Below are positions 41,661 through 50,629 of a DNA stretch of 64,000 nucleotides, piece by piece; the stretch's first letter is position 1; every line of letters begins with the position of its first letter. The translations under genes and the position numbers were made by a program. The notes beneath the pieces were generated by a model, which made no database searches, was not told the origin of the DNA, and saw only the letters and a list, made by a program, of their open reading frames with translations. Source of the stretch: Nostoc sp. PCC 7107 (lineage in GTDB: Bacteria > Cyanobacteriota > Cyanobacteriia > Cyanobacteriales > Nostocaceae); NCBI RefSeq assembly GCF_000316625.1, contig NC_019676.1:6094501-6158500 (forward strand), read 5' to 3'.

Positions 41661-42671
41661 CTAACGCAGAGAATCACCCTTGCGGTATTCGGCAGTGATG
41701 TCGTCTAGCTTTTGTTTTAAATTGTCGTCGAGTTTTACTTCTGTGGCTTTGAGTGTGTCAGCAAGTTGTTCTGGACGGCTAGCACCAATAATGGGAGCAG
41801 TAATAATTGGATTAGCCAGCACCCAAGCTACTGCTAGGGTAGTGAGTGACAATCCAGCGAATTCTGCAACTGTACGTAATTCCTCAACAGTATTAAACTC
41901 GCGATCGCGCCAATAACGTTCTTGATAACGTTCCGCCGCAGTCCCCAGAGTAAAACGTGTACCTTCCGTAGGGCCTTGAGCAAGGTTATGTTTACCAGTC
42001 AGTAAACCACCTGCCAAGGGATTGTAAGGAATTACACCCAATCCTTCTTCTTGTGCTAGGGGCAAAAGTTCTCGCTCAATCTCGCGGAATAACAAATTGT
42101 AGCGGGGTTGAATGGAAACAAAACGAGTCAAATTTCGCACCTCGGCGCGACCCAAGGCACGGGCGAGTCGATAAGCTAAGAAATTAGAAACCCCGATATA
42201 ACGTACCTTACCAGCACGAACTACAGTATCCAATGCTTCTAGAGTTTCATCTAGAGGAGTTGAAGCATCATCAGAATGTAATTGGTACAAGTCAACATAA
42301 TCAGTTCCCAATCTTCTGAGGGAAGCATCGATCGCATCTAAAATATGTTTGCGAGAAGCACCTTGATCCCAAGGCGCAGGGCCAACCCGGCCTACAGCCT
42401 TAGTAGCTAAGATAAAATGTTCGCGTTTGCCTTTGAGCCAACGCCCAATAATTTCTTCGGTGCGTCCAGCGGTAGCTAAACCTCCGCCAAGCGGATAAAC
42501 ATCGGCTGTATCGAGAAAATTGATACCAGCTTCAGCCGCAGTATCGAGGATACGCCTAGAAGTTTCTTCATCTGTCTGCAACCCGAAGGTCATTGTACCG
42601 AGACAGAGGCGAGAAACAGTTAATCCAGTTTGACCGAGTTTGGTAGTTAGCAACGTTATAGAATTGCTCAT
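41661..42671 (-). CDS. aldo/keto reductase, 336 aa
   Basis: NADPH-dependent oxidoreductase of the AKR superfamily. Catalytic residues are visible: Asp54 and Tyr59 in NFLDTADVYPLGG, Lys91 in FILATKAVGR and the His in VDLYQLHSDD. Cofactor binding is represented by KVRYIGVSNFLAYRLA, VIPYNPLAGGLLTGK and the C-terminal ITAPIIGASRPEQL. Length is normal. It is divergent from the TSUP permease (30 bases between starts) and just upstream of the ABC exporter with a 2-base gap, so the three minus-strand genes probably share a promoter. Substrate unknown. Confidence 0.92.
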   Translation of the reverse strand: MSNSITLLTTKLGQTGLTVSRLCLGTMTFGLQTDEETSRRILDTAAEAGINFLDTADVYPLGGGLATAGRTEEIIGRWLKGKREHFILATKAVGRVGPAPWDQGASRKHILDAIDASLRRLGTDYVDLYQLHSDDASTPLDETLEALDTVVRAGKVRYIGVSNFLAYRLARALGRAEVRNLTRFVSIQPRYNLLFREIERELLPLAQEEGLGVIPYNPLAGGLLTGKHNLAQGPTEGTRFTLGTAAERYQERYWRDREFNTVEELRTVAEFAGLSLTTLAVAWVLANPIITAPIIGASRPEQLADTLKATEVKLDDNLKQKLDDITAEYRKGDSLR

Positions 42672-42701
42672 GGTGCTGCTGTTGTAGGTGTGGAGATTTA
42701 A

Positions 42702-43490
42702 ATGCGGAATATTTGGGCGTTTATCTGGGGTGCTGTCGTCGCAATTCTTGGTGGACTAATCGGTTTAGGTGGTGCAGAGTTTCGCTTACCAGTTTTAGTC
42801 AGTGTTTTCAACTATCGAACCCTACAGGCAATTATTATCAATCTCATTGTGAGCCTCGTCACTGTTACCTTTTCATTCATTTTTCGGAGTGGTGTTATTG
42901 GTCTTGAGAATGTTTTGGCAAACCTGACAGTAATTATTAATATTCTCGCAGGCTCTCTGATTGGTTCTTATATTGGGGTTAACTATGCAACCCGAATCAA
43001 CGAACGAACATTAAATAAGGTTGTTGTTGTTTTTCTATTTTTCCTGAGCTTTGTACTGATTGGGCATAATTTCATTTTCAGTTTTCAGAGTTGGCAACTG
43101 CCAGACTTACTGAGAATCGGTATAGGCTTTGTAGCGGGAATTGTGATTGGGATATTTAGCAGTATGCTTGGTGTCGCAGGTGGTGAGTTAATTATTCCTA
43201 CGATCATTTTGGTGTTTGCAATTGATATCAAATTAGCAGGAAGCTTAAGCCTTGCAATCAGCATTCCCACAATCATGATGGGTCTATTGAAATATAGAAG
43301 TCAGGGACGGCTTGACGAAGTTAAATCAGAGCAAAGTTTCATTGTTTCAATGGCATCTGGTTCGATACTAGGAGCATTTATTGGCAGCAACCTTTTGAGG
43401 TATGTAGCAAGTTCTTGGTTGTATGTAATTTTGGGTGTGATTCTATTTTTATCGGCTTTGAAGTTAGCAAGGCATAAGCCATCTGCATAA
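42702..43490 (+). CDS. TSUP (TauE/SafE) family anion permease, 262 aa
   Basis: Integral membrane protein with about eight hydrophobic segments: AFIWGAVVAILGGLIGLGGA (first, with the family's Gly-rich GGxxGxGG loop), VSLVTVTFSFIFRSGVIG, IGFVAGIVIGIFSSMLGVAG with GGELIIPTIILVF (the second repeat), and SGSILGAFIGSNLLRYVAS. TSUP proteins move sulfite, sulfonates or other small anions. In this context sulfite or sulfoacetate-type export is an attractive inference. The gene is divergent from the aldo-keto reductase. Confidence 0.88.
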   Translation: MRNIWAFIWGAVVAILGGLIGLGGAEFRLPVLVSVFNYRTLQAIIINLIVSLVTVTFSFIFRSGVIGLENVLANLTVIINILAGSLIGSYIGVNYATRINERTLNKVVVVFLFFLSFVLIGHNFIFSFQSWQLPDLLRIGIGFVAGIVIGIFSSMLGVAGGELIIPTIILVFAIDIKLAGSLSLAISIPTIMMGLLKYRSQGRLDEVKSEQSFIVSMASGSILGAFIGSNLLRYVASSWLYVILGVILFLSALKLARHKPSA

Positions 43491-43529
43491 TAGGAATATT
43501 AACCAGCAAAGGCATCAGTTATTACTGAA

Positions 43530-44189
43530 TTAGCTCGATGCTACTACAGAAGCCTGACGACGACTCTGAGAAACAAACCACTGTTGCAATTTCAAATCAG
43601 TGTAAACTTCATCGGCAATAAAATGATCGCCTTCAGGCAGTACAGTAAAATCTACAGTTCCCCCCAATCCGCGCAAGGTATCGACAATCTGCTGTGTATC
43701 TTCAACTGAAAGTTTTTCGTCCTTAGCACCTTGGAATATTTGGATCGGAATTTCCTTGAGTGCAGCTAGCTGGCTGATTTCTAACGTCTTGGGTACACGA
43801 CCAGACACCGCTACCAGACCAGCGAAGCGACCAGGATGAGAAGCAGCAATGTGCCATGCTCCAGCCGTACCTAAGCTGAACCCAGATAAAATGACACGGG
43901 ACGGATCGATAGGCCGGGAGGCGATAAAATTATCCAACAAAGCGATTACATCTGATTCTCGCTCTACCCAAGTCTGCCCTTCGGGAAGTTGGGGTGCTAA
44001 AAAGAAATAAGGTAAGGGGCTTGATTCATTCACATAACGAGGTAAACCCCACTTTAGCAGCACATTTAAATCATTGCCGCGATCGCGCGCGCCATGCAAA
44101 AACACCACCAGAGGCGCAGGTTTGTTAGCATCTTCAGCAACAGCCGAGAACAGATAAGGCAATAAACCAGAACGACGTTCAATAGCCAT
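43530..44189 (-). CDS. alpha/beta hydrolase (phospholipase/carboxylesterase type), 219 aa
   Basis: Serine hydrolase with an intact triad: nucleophile Ser105 in LSGFSLGTAG, Asp157 in QGAKDEKLS and His189 in PEGDHFIADE. The oxyanion region is VVFLHGARDRGNDLN. There is no signal peptide. It is downstream of the split amidohydrolase gene on the same strand, separated by a strong hairpin. Substrate is unknown. The length fits the small carboxylesterase/dienelactone-hydrolase group. Confidence 0.88.
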   Translation of the reverse strand: MAIERRSGLLPYLFSAVAEDANKPAPLVVFLHGARDRGNDLNVLLKWGLPRYVNESSPLPYFFLAPQLPEGQTWVERESDVIALLDNFIASRPIDPSRVILSGFSLGTAGAWHIAASHPGRFAGLVAVSGRVPKTLEISQLAALKEIPIQIFQGAKDEKLSVEDTQQIVDTLRGLGGTVDFTVLPEGDHFIADEVYTDLKLQQWFVSQSRRQASVVASS

Positions 44190-44220
44190 AGTTGTAATTC
44201 CTCTGTATGTTTGGTGGTCA

Positions 44221-44251
44221 GATCCCCGACTTCTTTAAGAAGTCGGGGATC
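44221..44251. repeat. perfect 13-bp hairpin between hydrolase genes
   Basis: GATCCCCGACTTC (44221-44233) and GAAGTCGGGGATC (44239-44251) pair completely around TTTAA. This palindrome type is widespread in intergenic DNA of Nostoc-like genomes. It may attenuate transcription from the amidohydrolase gene into the alpha/beta hydrolase gene. Confidence 0.7.
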
Positions 44252-44272
44252 TTGTAGTCTCACAGCAAAGAT

Positions 44273-44839
44273 TTAAGCTATTACAAGGTTTTTATCAGCT
44301 TGTGGAGATGCAAGGTTGTTTACCTTGGATTCAATCGCTGTACCCTTGAAGAAGTTGGGATTAGCTTGGGTGTAGAACTTATAAGGATTACCGAAGACAT
44401 AAGCTTTGAAGTCAGCTTCGGAAATCACTCCTTCTTGCACTAAATCCCAGCTTTCTGCTAGAGGATCTGTTAAGTCAGGTACATCCCAGTGACCGACATC
44501 AGAGGAATAGATGGCGTTGATTTTCACACCCAAGGGATTGGCTTTGTCGTTGAATGCTGCACTGATGGTGCGATCGTCAGATTCAGAACCAAAGAAGAAA
44601 GTGTTCACCCAGCGATCGCGGATATCTTCTATAGTTTCAATTCCCGCAGCCGCAAAGTCTTCGAGTTCGTTACCCACGGGTGAACGACTATGACGGTTGA
44701 AGGAAGAACCCAGAACACTCCTTGTGAGTTCTTCTTTACTTAGAGGATGGGCTTCGAGGAACTCACTACCGAAACGCTCAAACAATGCGTACAACTCATT
44801 AGCATTAGTGAGTTCTGGGTTGTAGTTTTGCAGACCTAT
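44273..44839 (-). pseudogene. amidohydrolase C-terminal part, split by IS605 copy 2
   Basis: The frame from the element edge reads IGLQNYNPELTNANELYALF, then VNTFFFGSESDDRTISAAFN and KINAIYSSDVGHWDVPDLTD, the C-terminal portion of an amidohydrolase_2-type TIM barrel with its late Asp/His metal or catalytic region, and ends at 44273. Joining 46760 to 44839 gives one open frame of 513 residues (975 plus 567 bases, both divisible by three; junction SLN-IGL). Confidence 0.88.
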
Positions 44840-44842
44840 GAA

Positions 44843-46195
44843 CTACCCACAATTGGCTTCGCCTGAACTGTGGGTTTCTACATCCCCCAGTTCGTTTTTA
44901 GCGAGTTTTTCTGTAGATTTTTGTCGCTTCTTCGCCCCTAGTTGCCTCATCGATCCAGATTGCTTACGCTTACCAGTAGATGTGGGAGAGCTAGGCGACT
45001 CTGCGACTACGAGGCTAGTTCCTAACCCCGGTAGAGTACCTTTAGACCAATAAAGCATTACTTCGGCAGCAGCAATATCCCTATCCTGCACGTATCCGCA
45101 AACAACACAATTATGAACTCGAATATCAAGAGTTTTTTTATGTTGATGACCACACTTCGGACAGGTTTGACTAGGCTTTACTTTCTTCGTTGGAACTTCT
45201 ACAAATACACCACCAATTTGCTCAACTTTGTACTTGATGGTATTGCGAAGCATTCCAAAAGCAACATCTAGTATTGACTTATTCAGTCCTGCTTTTTGCT
45301 TTTTACGCTTGCCTTTCTTTGCTTTACTAGTCATGTTTTTTACTTCTAGTTTTTCAGTCGCAACGAAGCTATTACCGCTTACAATTTCTGCTGCTACTTG
45401 ATGTACCCAGTTTTGTCTTTGATTACCAACTTTACGAACTAGCTTAGTAACCTTTGATTGGGCTTTTTTATATCGTCTAGAAGCTTTAATTTTTTTGTTT
45501 CTATTTGGTGCGCGTTTACGCCTCTTCTCCTTAGAAGCTTTTTTGATTTTCTGTTCAGCATTTCTCAAAAACTTAGGAGCATCGATTTGTTGATGATTCT
45601 CTCCATCCGTAATTGATAATGCTGCTTTACAACCTAAGTCAATACCAATTGCACCAACTGGTAGAACTTTAGGCTTTAATGCTTGGTCTAGCACATCAAC
45701 AGTAATAGATGCGTACCATTTACTATTGCGATAAACGATAGTGCAAGTAGTTGATTTACCCCAACCCAAAGCCTGCCCCCGCATCTGAATACGTCCAATT
45801 TTAGACAGATTGAGATATCCGTTTTCGCCTTCAGATTCTACTTTAAAACCTGCACAGTCTGGATAAGTCCATCCTGAATAATGTCTAATTGACTTAAATC
45901 TCGGACGCTTACCTAGCCCTTTAAACCAACGCTCAAATGCAAAATCAACACGTTTTAATGTTGCTTGCAGTGCATGGCTGGGAAGTTCTTTGTACTCTAC
46001 CCAAACATCTTTAAATGCTGGCAAACAATTCTGTTGCTCAAAATAATCAACTTTGTGATTATAGATTTTGTACTGGTTAAATCTGTTATTTACTGCGGCA
46101 TTGTACAAGTCCTTGTGGAGCTTTCGGTGATACCGCAAAATTAATTCAGTTTTCTCGTTTGGGTATAACCGAAAAGTCATTCGTCTTGTTGCCAC
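44843..46195 (-). CDS. tnpB: TnpB RNA-guided nuclease, 450 aa, copy 2
   Basis: The protein is identical to TnpB copy 1, with GTG start at 46195, the RuvC residues in GIDLGCKAALS, VATEKLEVKN and DRDIAAAEVML, and the zinc ribbon CPKC...CVVC intact. The right-end hairpin lies at 44845-44875. The guide of its reRNA would begin at 44839 on the minus strand (ATAGGTCTGCAAAAC), so this copy should target the empty amidohydrolase site whereas copy 1 targets the other host gene. Confidence 0.93.
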   Translation of the reverse strand: MATRRMTFRLYPNEKTELILRYHRKLHKDLYNAAVNNRFNQYKIYNHKVDYFEQQNCLPAFKDVWVEYKELPSHALQATLKRVDFAFERWFKGLGKRPRFKSIRHYSGWTYPDCAGFKVESEGENGYLNLSKIGRIQMRGQALGWGKSTTCTIVYRNSKWYASITVDVLDQALKPKVLPVGAIGIDLGCKAALSITDGENHQQIDAPKFLRNAEQKIKKASKEKRRKRAPNRNKKIKASRRYKKAQSKVTKLVRKVGNQRQNWVHQVAAEIVSGNSFVATEKLEVKNMTSKAKKGKRKKQKAGLNKSILDVAFGMLRNTIKYKVEQIGGVFVEVPTKKVKPSQTCPKCGHQHKKTLDIRVHNCVVCGYVQDRDIAAAEVMLYWSKGTLPGLGTSLVVAESPSSPTSTGKRKQSGSMRQLGAKKRQKSTEKLAKNELGDVETHSSGEANCG

Positions 46196-46264
46196 AGGCT
46201 GTTTTTGTTTCCTCCAAAAATCTGGTATATTAATCAGAATACAACGGACACGGCTACTTGTCAA

Positions 46265-46672
46265 ATGCTTTCTCGTAAAGGGTCACACGCTGTTTTTTCT
46301 ATTCACTTACATTTCGTTTTTATTACTAAGTATCGTAAAAAAGTAATTACCGCACCAATCCTTGAGAGGATGCACGAGATTTTTGCAAATATTTGCATTA
46401 AAACTAATTGCATTTTGGTTGAATTCTCAGGTGAAGAAGACCATGTACATTTACTGGTGGACTATCACCCAGACAACAATATTTCTGACTTTACCTCTAG
46501 TTTAAAATCTGCTAGTAGTAGGGTCATTCGTAAAGAATTTAAGGAGCATATTGAAAAGTTTTACTGGAAACCTTTGTTTTGGTCTAGCTCGTATTATGTA
46601 GCGTCAAGTGGCGGCGCACCGATTGATCAACTTAGGCAATATATTAAAGAGCAAGATGCACCGACCGAATAA
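46265..46672 (+). CDS. tnpA: IS200/IS605 transposase TnpA, 135 aa, copy 2
   Basis: Identical to TnpA copy 1: HUH motif DHVHLLVDY and catalytic Tyr in QLRQYIKEQ. The start is ATG 46265. The left-end hairpin is at 46717-46747. Because both TnpA copies are intact and identical, the family is probably still mobile in this genome. Confidence 0.93.
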   Translation: MLSRKGSHAVFSIHLHFVFITKYRKKVITAPILERMHEIFANICIKTNCILVEFSGEEDHVHLLVDYHPDNNISDFTSSLKSASSRVIRKEFKEHIEKFYWKPLFWSSSYYVASSGGAPIDQLRQYIKEQDAPTE

Positions 46673-46759
46673 ATATGGATTGGTTATTTCCACTTCGTTC
46701 CAATAACCCGCTCCGATCCCTACCCTACTAAGAGTTGAGGGTAGGGACTGCCGCGATAC

Positions 46760-47734
46760 GTTCAAACTGCGTTTAGAGAATCTGTCTACCAGGTGAATGT
46801 AAACGTGTGCGCCCCAATCTGCACCACCTTCGAGCATAGCGACACGCAACTGTGGGAAACGCTTGGTAACACCACCAAAGAACAAGGCTTTAGCGAATGC
46901 TTGCGAACCATCAGCAAAGTGACCGATGTGATTGTTCATGTAATTGCTGATGGAAGAACGTCCAGTCCAACCTTGACTACCATAATGGGTAGTAATGGGT
47001 ACACCTAATTCCACGGCTTTCGCCCAGAATGGATCGTAGTCATATTCGCTATCTAATCCGTAGAAGTCGATGTATGAAGCATACTTGGCGATTTCTGGGT
47101 ATTGGTCGGCAGGATATTTATCGGCGATCGCCTTAATTGGACGTTTCACACCACCAGGAATATTTGCTACCTTTAGTCCTAGTTTTTTTACAGCAAACTC
47201 TAACTCTTCAATTGCTTCTTGAGGAGTAGTCATCGGGATACCAGCTACCACCGTCAGGCGATCGCTATATTTGCGATACAAGTCAGCATGATAGTGGTTG
47301 ACTGCCCGTTGCAATGCTTGGCGATGTTCTAAACTAGCCCCTGCGGGTGCTAGGACGTTGTTAGGAAACAGTACAGAATAATCTGAACCCTGCTCCGCCT
47401 GACGCTCATAGAATAACTTAGGAAGAGTGTAAGTAGCTAAATCTAGGGTATTACGTGTAACTCTAGCCCACCAAGGAGAACGAATTGTGCGGTAATATTG
47501 ACGTTCTTCTGGAGTTTGTTGATACCAGTCTTTACCGTTAACTTTGGAATTAAGACGAGAGTTTTCCGCCTTGCGTAATGCGTCTACAAGTTTTGAGCCA
47601 CCGTAATTAGCGATGTAATCCTCTAATGCCGGAGTGAAATCATTGGTGTGAACGTCGGTGTCAATGACTGGATAATCAAGCTTTGCCTTAATTGCAGCCG
47701 AACGAGAAGTTTTCAATCTGCTATATTCAGTCAT
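46760..47734 (-). pseudogene. amidohydrolase N-terminal part, split by IS605 copy 2
   Basis: Metal-dependent hydrolase of the amidohydrolase_2 (PF04909-like) family. The N-terminal metal motif DTDVHTND, the strand VLFPNNVLAPAGASLEH, LTVVAGIPMTTPQEAIEELE, the His-bearing VPITTHYGSQGW and VAMLEGGADWGAHVYIHLVD are all present up to DRFSKRSLN at the IS edge. It is upstream of the alpha/beta hydrolase and downstream of the flavin monooxygenase gene (219 bases), so it was probably part of the organosulfur pathway. The insertion should abolish activity unless the element excises. Confidence 0.88.
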
Positions 47735-47953
47735 ATTTTTGTCCTAAAAAAATTACAGAAGTAGTGCTGAGAAATGAGTTATGGGTACTGAGTGCAATAA
47801 AACAGAAGAATCACGTACTGACTCACTACAAAAGCATCTACAGCACTCGAAACTCACTACTCTTTTTGCTGGTAGTAAAGACTGAAGTCCTGATTTGATT
47901 TAAATAGCCTCTCAAAGAAGGACTAAAGTCTTTACTACGAACTCAAAATTTAC

Positions 47954-49318
47954 TTACGCCAACACCAATTTTTTATCTACTTGTTGAACGACAAATTGAT
48001 TATCTGGACGACGCAGTCCCAGGTTTTCCCGTAAGGTACTGCCTTCATATTCAGTACGGAAAAGTCCGCGTTTCTGGAGGATAGGAACGACCAAATTCAC
48101 AAAGTCATCCAACGCTGTAGGCAAAATAGGTGGCATGATATTAAAACCATCTGCTGCACCGTTGTTGAACCATTCTTCTAACTGGTCAGCAATGCTTTCG
48201 GGAGTACCAATGATAGTGCGATGACCTCGTGCAGTAGCCAAAGCCAGATACAACTGACGCAGAGTCAAAGTCCCACGAGTAGCTAAATCCTTGACCAGTT
48301 TGAGACGACTCTTGTTATTGTTAGTGTCGCTGGGTAGTTCAGGAGCTAGATCGTCAAAGGAATATTTTGATAGATCCACACCTTTGTAATAGTTCTTTAA
48401 AATCCCCCAAGCCACATCAGGATGAATCAAGGATTGAATAAATTCATACTTTTCTTGAGCTTTTTCCTCTGTGCTGCCAATGATGGGGAAAGCACCAGGC
48501 ATAATCTTGAGATCGTCTGGAGAACGGCCATATTTTGCTAGTCTGCCTTTAACATCAGCATAAAATTCCTGGGCATCAGCTAGGGTTTGATTAGCAGTGA
48601 AAATTACCTCAGCAGTACGCGCTGCCAAGTCTCTTCCAACTTCAGAAGCTCCAGCCTGCACAATCACTGGGTAGCCTTGGGGTGGACGACCGACGTTTAA
48701 AGGGCCTCTGACAGAGAAATGTTTACCCTTGTGGTTAAGGATATGCAGTTTATTGGGATCGAAATAGACACCAGATTCTCTGTCGCGGATGAAGGCATCA
48801 TCATCCCAACTATCCCATAATCCTTTTACCACTGCTACAAATTCTTCGGCGCGTTCATAACGCTGGCTATGTTCTGGATGATGTTCTAGTCCAAAGTTAG
48901 CTGCGGCGTTTTCATTACCTGTAGTAACGACATTCCAACCTGCTCTGCCATTACTCAAGTGATCCAATGATGCGAACTTACGAGCTAGGGTATAAGGTTC
49001 TTCGTAGGTAGTTGAGGCGGTAGCAATAAAGCCGATATTTTTTGTGACAGCAGACAACGCCGAAAAGAGCGTGACAGGCTCAAAATGGACAAGCTTACCA
49101 TTACGTTTTTGCGTTTCTGGTGAGCCTCCCCAAACCCCTGGACTATCAGCCAAAAACACGGCATCAAATAAACCACGTTCAGCAATTTGGGTAATTTCTT
49201 TGTAATGCTCAAAATTAAAACCCGCGTCTATTTGTGCGTCAGGATGTCGCCAGGCTGAAACATGATGACCAGTAGCTTGAATAAATGCACCTAAACGAAA
49301 TTTGCGTGTTTTGCTCAT
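47954..49318 (-). CDS. NtaA/DmoA-type flavin-dependent monooxygenase, 454 aa
   Basis: LLM-class enzyme using reduced FMN and oxygen, of the NtaA/SnaA/DszA/DmoA branch that acts on nitrilotriacetate, dimethyl sulfide, dibenzothiophene sulfones and similar compounds. Typical sequences are FRLGAFIQATGHHVSAWRHP, AERGLFDAVFLADSPGVWGG, TTYEEPYTLARKFASLDHLS, NGRAGWNVVTT and YPVIVQAGASEVGRDLAART. In a sulfonate locus it is the best candidate for C-S bond cleavage. A partner flavin reductase is not seen in the window. It has its own long upstream region (1.3 kb to the porin). Confidence 0.88.
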   Translation of the reverse strand: MSKTRKFRLGAFIQATGHHVSAWRHPDAQIDAGFNFEHYKEITQIAERGLFDAVFLADSPGVWGGSPETQKRNGKLVHFEPVTLFSALSAVTKNIGFIATASTTYEEPYTLARKFASLDHLSNGRAGWNVVTTGNENAAANFGLEHHPEHSQRYERAEEFVAVVKGLWDSWDDDAFIRDRESGVYFDPNKLHILNHKGKHFSVRGPLNVGRPPQGYPVIVQAGASEVGRDLAARTAEVIFTANQTLADAQEFYADVKGRLAKYGRSPDDLKIMPGAFPIIGSTEEKAQEKYEFIQSLIHPDVAWGILKNYYKGVDLSKYSFDDLAPELPSDTNNNKSRLKLVKDLATRGTLTLRQLYLALATARGHRTIIGTPESIADQLEEWFNNGAADGFNIMPPILPTALDDFVNLVVPILQKRGLFRTEYEGSTLRENLGLRRPDNQFVVQQVDKKLVLA

Positions 49319-50629
49319 CTGCTTTTCTCTTTATTAAATAGCTAAATTTGTTCGCGGTTGAGATATCACATTTGGAGGTGCGATCGCCCCACATTCCTCT
49401 AGTAATAAAACAACTTTCTTAATATCATTTCGTTTTGGAAATTGCCCCATTTTGAGCAAAATTATGGTTTTCATTACAAAAATGGATTTGAAGATCAATA
49501 TTAGTTATTTTAATGAAATTTACAAAGTGTTCGGAACTACATTTTTTGATAGAAAATTTTTATAAAAATCGAATATTCTATGGATTTTCACTAAATTTAG
49601 AAAATAGAGTAGGCTAACACCTACTCCATCAGCATGATAATGGGAGGTTAAATTTTATGTTTGAATTTGGATGGCTATATAACTTAAGTTAATGTTTCCA
49701 AACCACATGAATTTTTGCAGTGAGTTCTTCTGTAAACTGACCCGAAGGTTCTACTGCTAGTAAGGTCATATGTAGAAAGTGTTTTCAGTTGAGTCATAAA
49801 TGTTGATTGCGTAGTGAACCAATCTCTAGCTAAATACAGGGGATTATATGTTGGAGAAATCTTTGCTAGTAGGATAAATCTTGTAGTACGAAAGTTTGAA
49901 CCATTTGGAATATCAATAGGGCGTTTAGCTATTACTTACATCAGGTACATGATTCATCTTTGCCCTATCAATGCTTTTCTATAGCTTTAGTTGAGTAGCC
50001 GTTATGAACTATGTATATCAATAACGGATGAAAAGGAACGCTTAAGCTAGTATTTTTTACTCAGCACGGGCTAAACGCCTCGTTACCGCTAATACCCCTA
50101 ATAGCAGGCCGCTTATGTCCCGCTTCGCTAACAGGACTTTTAAGGGTCGGTAGTGAAATGCAGTAGCTGATCAAAAACTACTATAACTTGATTGATTTAC
50201 AGTATTTACTCTGTTACAGAGTTTTTCACACTTACAAAAAAAATGCAAGTGCTGCTTAACACAAGTTTGCTAATATTTTCTTTCTAAAAAATGTATCTAT
50301 GGATGCTTGCTTTTTTTATTGTTTTATGAAATTATCCAAAATAACCTAGTAAAATTACTAAATATCGATAAATTTTTAGTAGTTTATTAACGAACACAAA
50401 TTAGGCTAATCCAAATGATCGAGGGAGCATAACTCTTTCGGAGTTTCTTGCCTCGTGTATAGCCAATAACACCATTGAGCCTTTGCCAAAGCTGTTTATA
50501 AATAAACATCTGCAAGGCAATCTCTCTGAAAAATATTTTTCTGCAAAAGAATATTTAATCGAGATGTAAAAATTCTGTTCGGTGCTAGTAATCAAAGATT
50601 TGTTGATTTTGTACGTAATTCGATAGCCA
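49319..50629. other. 1.3-kb non-coding region between divergent sulfur genes
   Basis: No convincing gene is seen; a 64-codon minus-strand frame at 50401-50595 has no support. It is AT-rich and contains small inverted repeats (GAGTAGG...CCTACTC near 49608-49628), a GC-rich dispersed-repeat-like patch at about 50090-50140, and a motif shared with the ssuC upstream region at 50191-50208. It must hold the promoters of both the monooxygenase and the porin. Confidence 0.6.
50191..50208 (+). promoter_or_regulatory. shared motif, porin copy
   Basis: ATTGATTTACAGTATTTA here matches ATCGGTTTATAGTATTTA at 52711-52728 at 15 of 18 positions, and both follow a CTATAA at a short distance. Its presence upstream of the porin and of ssuC suggests a common regulator site or promoter core. 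Confidence 0.4.

Larger units (their letters stand above)
44840..46759 (-). mobile_element. IS200/IS605 element copy 2, inverted, 1,920 bp
   Basis: Same length and gene content as 8518-10437 but in opposite orientation, with proteins identical over 473 and 155 residues of open frame. On its own strand it lies directly after TGAAC (46764-46760). It splits the amidohydrolase gene in frame. Two identical inverted copies 34 kb apart can recombine and invert the DNA between them. Confidence 0.92.

Noticed and set aside
50401-50595. 64-codon minus-strand frame in the 1.3-kb gap
   Set aside because: No plausible start context, no recognisable domain, and composition like non-coding AT-rich DNA.
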